NCBI GenBank assembly: GCA_039029935.1
Contig: JBCCFC010000116.1
Coordinates: forward strand, 1 to 16,745
Direction: 5' to 3'
DNA: 16,745 bases
Source: G039029935 sp039029935
GTDB taxonomy: Bacteria > Chloroflexota > Anaerolineae > Caldilineales > Caldilineaceae
A program made the translations under genes and the position numbers. Below, piece after piece: positions 13,113 through 16,745 of this stretch; position 1 is the first letter of the stretch, and the number at the start of each line of letters is the position of its first letter. The notes under the pieces are model-generated. The model saw only the letters and a program-made list of their open reading frames with translations. It did no database searches and was not told where the DNA came from.

Positions 13113-14000
13113 ATGGCATCAACAACATCAACCAGCGGACGCTATGCGGGCGCACCCAATAATATTGCGGCCAAACTTGTACGTAACGTCCTATTCTATG
13201 CGCTCATGATCATCCTCAGCTTTGCCTTTGCCCTGCCCCTGTTGTGGATGATCTCTACATCGCTCAAGACAGACCCACAAGTCTACAGCGTACCACCCGT
13301 GTGGTGGCCCAGCCCCATGCGCTTTTTGACCTACCCCGAAGCCTTGACCGCCCGTCCCTTTGGGCTATATACGTTGAACACCGTCTACTACGCCTTCACC
13401 AGCTTGATTGGTGTGTTGATCTCGACCACGCTGGTGGCCTATGGTTTTGCGCGCATCCGCTGGGCTGGGCGTGATGTCTTCTTTATCCTCTGCATCGCCA
13501 CCATGATGCTGCCCTTCCAAGTGCGCATGATCCCGCTCTATCTCATCTTCCGCGACCTGCAATGGCTCAACACCTATTTGCCCATGATCGTGCCATCGTT
13601 CTTTGCCGTCAACGCCTACTTTGTCTTTCTACTGCGTCAATTCTTTCTCACCATCCCCGAAGAACTCTCCGACGCCGCCCGTGTCGATGGCTGCTCCGAG
13701 TTGGGCATCCTCATGCGCATCATCCTGCCGCTGGCAAAATCATCTTTGGCCGTGATTGCCCTCCTGCAATTTATGGGTGCATGGGATGACTATCTGCGTC
13801 CGGTGATTTATCTCAGCGAAGAGCCACTCTATCCAATTGCACTGGGCTTGCAACAATTTCGAGGTGCATTCCATGAGGAGTTGATGTGGCCGAAGATGAT
13901 GGCGGCAAGCACGACTATGATTTTGCCCATCATCCTCATTTTCTTCTTTGTGCAGCGTACCTTTGTCGAGGGCATTTCGATTACAGGCATTAAAGGATAG
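13113..14000 (+). CDS. ABC transporter permease, MalG/UgpE-type
   Basis: This 295-residue inner-membrane partner of the preceding permease has about six hydrophobic segments, the first at residues 25-48. The EAA loop at 184-206 (ELSDAARVDGCSELGILMR, then IILP) is well conserved. The C-terminus (FFFVQRTFVEGISITGIKG) is the usual ending for this permease class. The start lies 3 bases after the previous stop, with GGCAAGG about 8 bases upstream. The end of the gene carries AAAGGA, which serves as the ribosome-binding site of the kinase-like gene. Confidence 0.93.
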   Translation: MASTTSTSGRYAGAPNNIAAKLVRNVLFYALMIILSFAFALPLLWMISTSLKTDPQVYSVPPVWWPSPMRFLTYPEALTARPFGLYTLNTVYYAFTSLIGVLISTTLVAYGFARIRWAGRDVFFILCIATMMLPFQVRMIPLYLIFRDLQWLNTYLPMIVPSFFAVNAYFVFLLRQFFLTIPEELSDAARVDGCSELGILMRIILPLAKSSLAVIALLQFMGAWDDYLRPVIYLSEEPLYPIALGLQQFRGAFHEELMWPKMMAASTTMILPIILIFFFVQRTFVEGISITGIKG

Positions 14001-14003
14001 ACT

Positions 14004-14561
14004 ATGATTTACCTCATCGGTGGCGCACCTCGCGTCGGCAAAACCACCCTCACGCAGCGTGTCGCTGCAAATCTAGGCATCGGCTGGATATCGACTGACC
14101 TGTTGATGGAGCAGCTACGCGTCATGAATGTCGAGGGCATCAAAACCAAATGGGATGCGGACCCAACGGCTATCACCGCCGCTGCCGATTGGTTCTATCC
14201 TTGTCTAGAGCGATTTGTCTGGGGCGTGCAATCGCTGGCTGACAGCTATGTCATTGAGGGGGTAGACTTTCTGCCTGCGCATGTGGGCCAGCTTGCCGCC
14301 AAATATCCGGTTAGCGCGGTCTTTCTAGGTTGCACAACCATGACCCGTACACGATTCGACCAATTCCCTGGCTGCTCCAAAGGCTATGCCAACCTGCCTG
14401 ACGAAATGAAGGATCAGATTGTGCATGATGTGCCGTTGTGGAGTGCGTTTATCCAGCAGGAAGCAGAGCGGGCTGGCTATCCATATGTTGACATGAGTGA
14501 TTATTTTCATGCAAGGCTATGGGAGGCAGAGAACATTTTAAAGGGAGATCGCAATCAATGA
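14004..14561 (+). CDS. Small P-loop kinase-like protein
   Basis: This 185-residue cytoplasmic protein starts with a clear Walker A motif, GAPRVGKT (7-14). ISTDLL follows at about 29-34, where small-molecule kinases place an acidic catalytic or substrate-binding residue. VIEGVDFLP further on resembles the Walker B/substrate region of nucleoside- or sugar-kinase-like P-loop proteins. The exact family is not recognised. Candidates are sugar or nucleotide phosphotransferases and zeta-toxin-like kinases. The gene starts 3 bases after the permease stop with AAAGGA just upstream, and its TGA overlaps the sulfatase ATG (ATGA). This tight coupling suggests that it acts on the imported sugar or on a desulfated product, which is inference only. 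Confidence 0.72.
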   Translation: MIYLIGGAPRVGKTTLTQRVAANLGIGWISTDLLMEQLRVMNVEGIKTKWDADPTAITAAADWFYPCLERFVWGVQSLADSYVIEGVDFLPAHVGQLAAKYPVSAVFLGCTTMTRTRFDQFPGCSKGYANLPDEMKDQIVHDVPLWSAFIQQEAERAGYPYVDMSDYFHARLWEAENILKGDRNQ

Positions 14562-15892
14562 GAAAGATGAATATCGTCTATATCCATGCCCATGATTTAG
14601 GGCGTTATTGCGAACCAATGGGATACAACATCCCCGCACCCAACCTCATGCGCCTTGCCCAACAAGGTGTGCTGTTTCGTCAGTGCCATGCCTCTGCTCC
14701 ATCCTGTGGACCCAGCCGCGCGGCCTTGGTCACAGGGCAATACCCCCATGCTTGTGGTATGATGGGGTTGCCGTCGCCTAAATTGGGCTATCAACTCAAC
14801 GACTATAGCCATCATATCGCTGCGTACCTCAGAGAGCATGGCTACGAGACCGCGCTATCGGGTGTCCAACATGTGGCGCGTGAACCCTTCGTCATCAAAG
14901 AAGAGGTGCTGGCCTATGACCACTTTCTTAATCACACACCCAAAGGACGCCAAGAGTTCGATCCTGCATTGACCGCATCGGCTGCGGTTGATTTTCTGAT
15001 GCAGGATCACGAGAAACCGTTTTTTCTGTCGGTTGGTTTTCTTGACCCACATCGTGCAAATCGTGAAGATCCACGGATTTTCATCGAGTCACAGCCTATG
15101 GTCGAGCCTGCCGATATCGAGGAGCGGGCGCGCTACTGCCAGCCTTGGCCGCACATGCCCGACAACCCTGTCACCCGTCGCGAGATGGCAAACTTTAAGA
15201 TGGGTGTCGAGTTGCTGGACAACAATGTTGGGAAGCTGTTGATGGCGCTAGATACACCGGAACTGCGTGAGAATACATTGGTGATCTTCACCACCGATCA
15301 TGGTCCCGGTGTCTGCGAGATGAAATGCACCTTGTCGGATCGTGGCACAGGCGTCATCCTCATCATGCGTGGTCCCTCTAACACCATCTTTACGGACGGT
15401 CAAATAATCGACGGCATGACCCAACATCTGGACCTCTACCCGACTATCTGCACCATGCTTGGGCTGGAGCATCCCGCAGGGCTTAACGGCAAATCACTCA
15501 TTCCACTGGTCAACGGCTGGGACCAAATTCATGATGCCATCTTCACTGAGCAGACCTATCATTACAGTGATGACCCACGCCCCCTGCGCGCCGTGCGTAC
15601 CGAACGCTATAAATACATTCGCTCGTATAAAGCGGACCAGCCACGAGGTGTAGATCGCGGACCTGCTGAGGCGTTTTGGTCACAGCACGGCTATCACGAT
15701 ATGCCCTTTGAGAACGAAATGCTCTATGATCTATACTTTGACCCCCATGAGATGAACAACCTTGCGCGTAGTGATAACCATGCTGCTGTATTGGGTGAGA
15801 TGCGGACACGGTTGCATGAATGGATGACATCAACAAATGATCCGATGATGGATGGTGAGATTCCAGTGCCACCAGTACAGAGAGGACACTAG
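14558..15892 (+). CDS. Cytoplasmic type I sulfatase (formylglycine-dependent)
   Basis: This 444-residue alkaline-phosphatase-superfamily sulfatase has the active-site motif C50-G-P-S-R54, whose Cys is converted to formylglycine by a maturase encoded elsewhere. Metal-site elements are HAHDLGR (Asp12), FTTDHGPG (Asp247, His248) and Lys256. DPHRANR (163-169) is another conserved block. Overall it resembles N-sulfoglucosamine sulfohydrolase/heparan-sulfatase-like members, but the substrate is not certain. The start at 14558 was chosen because AAGGGAGA lies 9 bases upstream and the ATG overlaps the previous TGA by 4 bases. An upstream in-frame ATG at 14519 would add 13 unlikely residues and lacks such a signal. 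No signal peptide is present, so it should act inside the cell on the imported substrate. Its TAG stop lies in the CTAG edge of a MITE-like element. Confidence 0.92.
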   Translation: MRKMNIVYIHAHDLGRYCEPMGYNIPAPNLMRLAQQGVLFRQCHASAPSCGPSRAALVTGQYPHACGMMGLPSPKLGYQLNDYSHHIAAYLREHGYETALSGVQHVAREPFVIKEEVLAYDHFLNHTPKGRQEFDPALTASAAVDFLMQDHEKPFFLSVGFLDPHRANREDPRIFIESQPMVEPADIEERARYCQPWPHMPDNPVTRREMANFKMGVELLDNNVGKLLMALDTPELRENTLVIFTTDHGPGVCEMKCTLSDRGTGVILIMRGPSNTIFTDGQIIDGMTQHLDLYPTICTMLGLEHPAGLNGKSLIPLVNGWDQIHDAIFTEQTYHYSDDPRPLRAVRTERYKYIRSYKADQPRGVDRGPAEAFWSQHGYHDMPFENEMLYDLYFDPHEMNNLARSDNHAAVLGEMRTRLHEWMTSTNDPMMDGEIPVPPVQRGH

Positions 15893-16034
15893 CAGTCTGT
15901 TGGAGAGAACAGCATCAAGTGAAATAGGACGCGGATGAACGCGGATAAACGCGGATTTTAGGTCAATATAAAAAAATTCTGCGTTTATCTGCGCTTGTCA
16001 GCGTCCCAAGTTTGTCTCTTCAACAGGCCGCTAG
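15889..16034. mobile_element. 146-bp MITE-like fold-back element with CTAG ends
   Basis: Terminal inverted repeats of 20 bp (15889-15908 and 16015-16034) match at 17 positions, and both begin with CTAG on their outer side. CTAG may be a 4-bp target-site duplication, leaving CAGTCTGTTG and the complement of CAACAGGCCG as the element ends. Inside is a 33-bp inverted repeat made of 10-bp GCGGATRAAC units. No transposase gene is present, so it would need one in trans. It provides the sulfatase stop codon. Confidence 0.68.
15927..16006 (+). terminator. Long hairpin downstream of the sulfatase gene (possible operon end)
   Basis: Positions 15927-15959 pair with 15974-16006 at 30 of 33 positions including G-T pairs, around a 14-base AT-rich loop. 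GCGGATGAAC and GCGGATAAAC tandem units form the left arm. Similar GCGGAT-repeat sequences are common in environmental bacterial genomes. No U-tract follows, so termination or 3'-end protection of the operon message is plausible but not proven. Confidence 0.45.
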
Positions 16035-16106
16035 AACGCAAGAAAATCAAGGTGCATTTGAGACAATGATGAACTATAAAATCCATACGTACAAACATAA
16101 AGTGAC

Positions 16107-16745
16107 GTGTTAAATAATGAACAATTTTATTCATGGGAAAATGGTATACCCATTTATACCCATATCCTGAACAATCTTGATAGAGACGATGGCCGATTGA
16201 AGGAAGACGCAATCACTTTGCCAGATGAGAACCGTAGATTTGCTGAAGGGCAACGACGATTTGTATCTGGTGGTCGTGATAGTGTCTTGAAGCAGTATGA
16301 GGAGGAGGACAGTGCAGAAAAAATAGCTAAATTGATAGCGGGCTATGTTGTTCAGATTGCGCAAGAAAATTCGGTTGACGCAAAACAACACCTTTATGAA
16401 CTGCTACTTGATGATAAACTCATTGAGATTGTCGATTCTGTACTCCAACAAATCAAGCTCTCCGAAGTTGACCCTTGCTCGTATCTGCATCGTTTTGCGC
16501 TGTTGACTGCTCAGAAGTCGCCAGACCGAGGACCTGTTAAATTTGCGATTGCCTTGCTAGGGATGATTGGCGACATCAATGACCGTGAAACGATCTCTCT
16601 GTTAGGAAGGCATGAGGAATTTACCCTATATGTCGCTGTTGCGCTGGAGAAGATGCTAGATGATCCAAGCGATGACTGGTGGGGATTGGCACAGAGAGTT
16701 GATGGCTGGGGCAAGATTCATCTTGTTAGACGATTGGTCCCTACA
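16107..16745 (+). CDS. Unrecognised HEAT-like helical protein, 5' part (3' end outside window)
   Basis: An open frame runs from after the TAA at 16098-16100 to the last base and gives at least 213 residues. I do not recognise the family. It starts with an aromatic/charged segment (NNEQFYSWENGIPIYTHI) and then amphipathic helices. FAIALLGMIGDINDRETISLLG, in two halves around residues 150-172, reads like a HEAT-type helical repeat. No ATG occurs near the beginning of the frame. GTG at 16107 or TTG at 16110 are the only candidates, and AAAGTGA just upstream is a weak ribosome-binding site. TATAAA at 16075-16080 could be a -10 box but lacks a good -35. The MITE-like element inserted just upstream may have replaced the native promoter. 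Cytoplasmic location is likely because no signal or membrane segment is seen. Confidence 0.6.
   Translation, partial: MLNNEQFYSWENGIPIYTHILNNLDRDDGRLKEDAITLPDENRRFAEGQRRFVSGGRDSVLKQYEEEDSAEKIAKLIAGYVVQIAQENSVDAKQHLYELLLDDKLIEIVDSVLQQIKLSEVDPCSYLHRFALLTAQKSPDRGPVKFAIALLGMIGDINDRETISLLGRHEEFTLYVAVALEKMLDDPSDDWWGLAQRVDGWGKIHLVRRLVPT

Noticed and set aside
14519..14557. Longer sulfatase start at 14519
   Set aside because: It would extend the overlap with the kinase-like gene to 43 bases and lacks a good ribosome-binding site. The ATG at 14558 has AAGGGAGA at proper spacing and the typical sulfatase N-terminus follows at once.

Overview
The window looks like a piece of a Chloroflexota-type (Caldilinea/Anaerolineae-like) environmental genome. 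This is an inference. It rests on the Tat-plus-lipobox sugar-binding protein with a low-complexity Ala/Gly/Glu linker, very large CHAT/WD40 proteins, Rpn-type nuclease genes, and gaps filled with short tandem and inverted repeats. No RNA gene, plasmid function, phage gene or intact transposase was seen.

Region 1 (1-2156, +) holds the C-terminal part of a LodA-like amino-acid oxidase, which uses a cysteine tryptophylquinone (CTQ) cofactor. It overlaps by one base a LodB-like flavoprotein, the type of partner needed to build the cofactor. A repeat-filled convergent gap (2157-2531) follows.

Region 2 (2532-10248, -) holds two genes read leftward. The first, 3982-10248, encodes a 2088-residue protein. 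Its order is CHAT protease-like domain, STAND-type P-loop ATPase, one membrane helix, heptad-repeat linker, 21 WD40 repeats of exactly 42 residues (three times seven blades), TPR-like helices and a PPC-like tail. Downstream is an Rpn/YhgA-like PD-(D/E)XK nuclease with its own strong promoter. It also has an in-frame internal start behind a perfect Shine-Dalgarno sequence. The pair resembles a sensor/effector plus toxic-nuclease neighbourhood and is the best candidate here for an undescribed conflict or signalling system.

Region 3 (10646-15892, +) is an operon behind a near-consensus promoter: a carbohydrate-type binding lipoprotein, two permeases, a small P-loop kinase-like protein and a cytoplasmic-looking sulfatase with a CxPSR motif. 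The last four genes are tightly packed. Only the gap after the binding protein is long, and it carries a repeat-built stem-loop that probably sets unequal expression. No ABC ATPase is encoded, so a shared one is expected. The likely job is import and intracellular desulfation of a sulfated or N-sulfated sugar.

Region 4 (15889-16745) begins with a 146-bp fold-back, MITE-like element whose CTAG edge contains the sulfatase stop codon. The 5' part of an unrecognised helical, HEAT-like protein gene follows and runs off the window. Four separate gaps contain degenerate 8-bp tandem repeats of different sequence, which suggests a genome-wide repeat-generating process.
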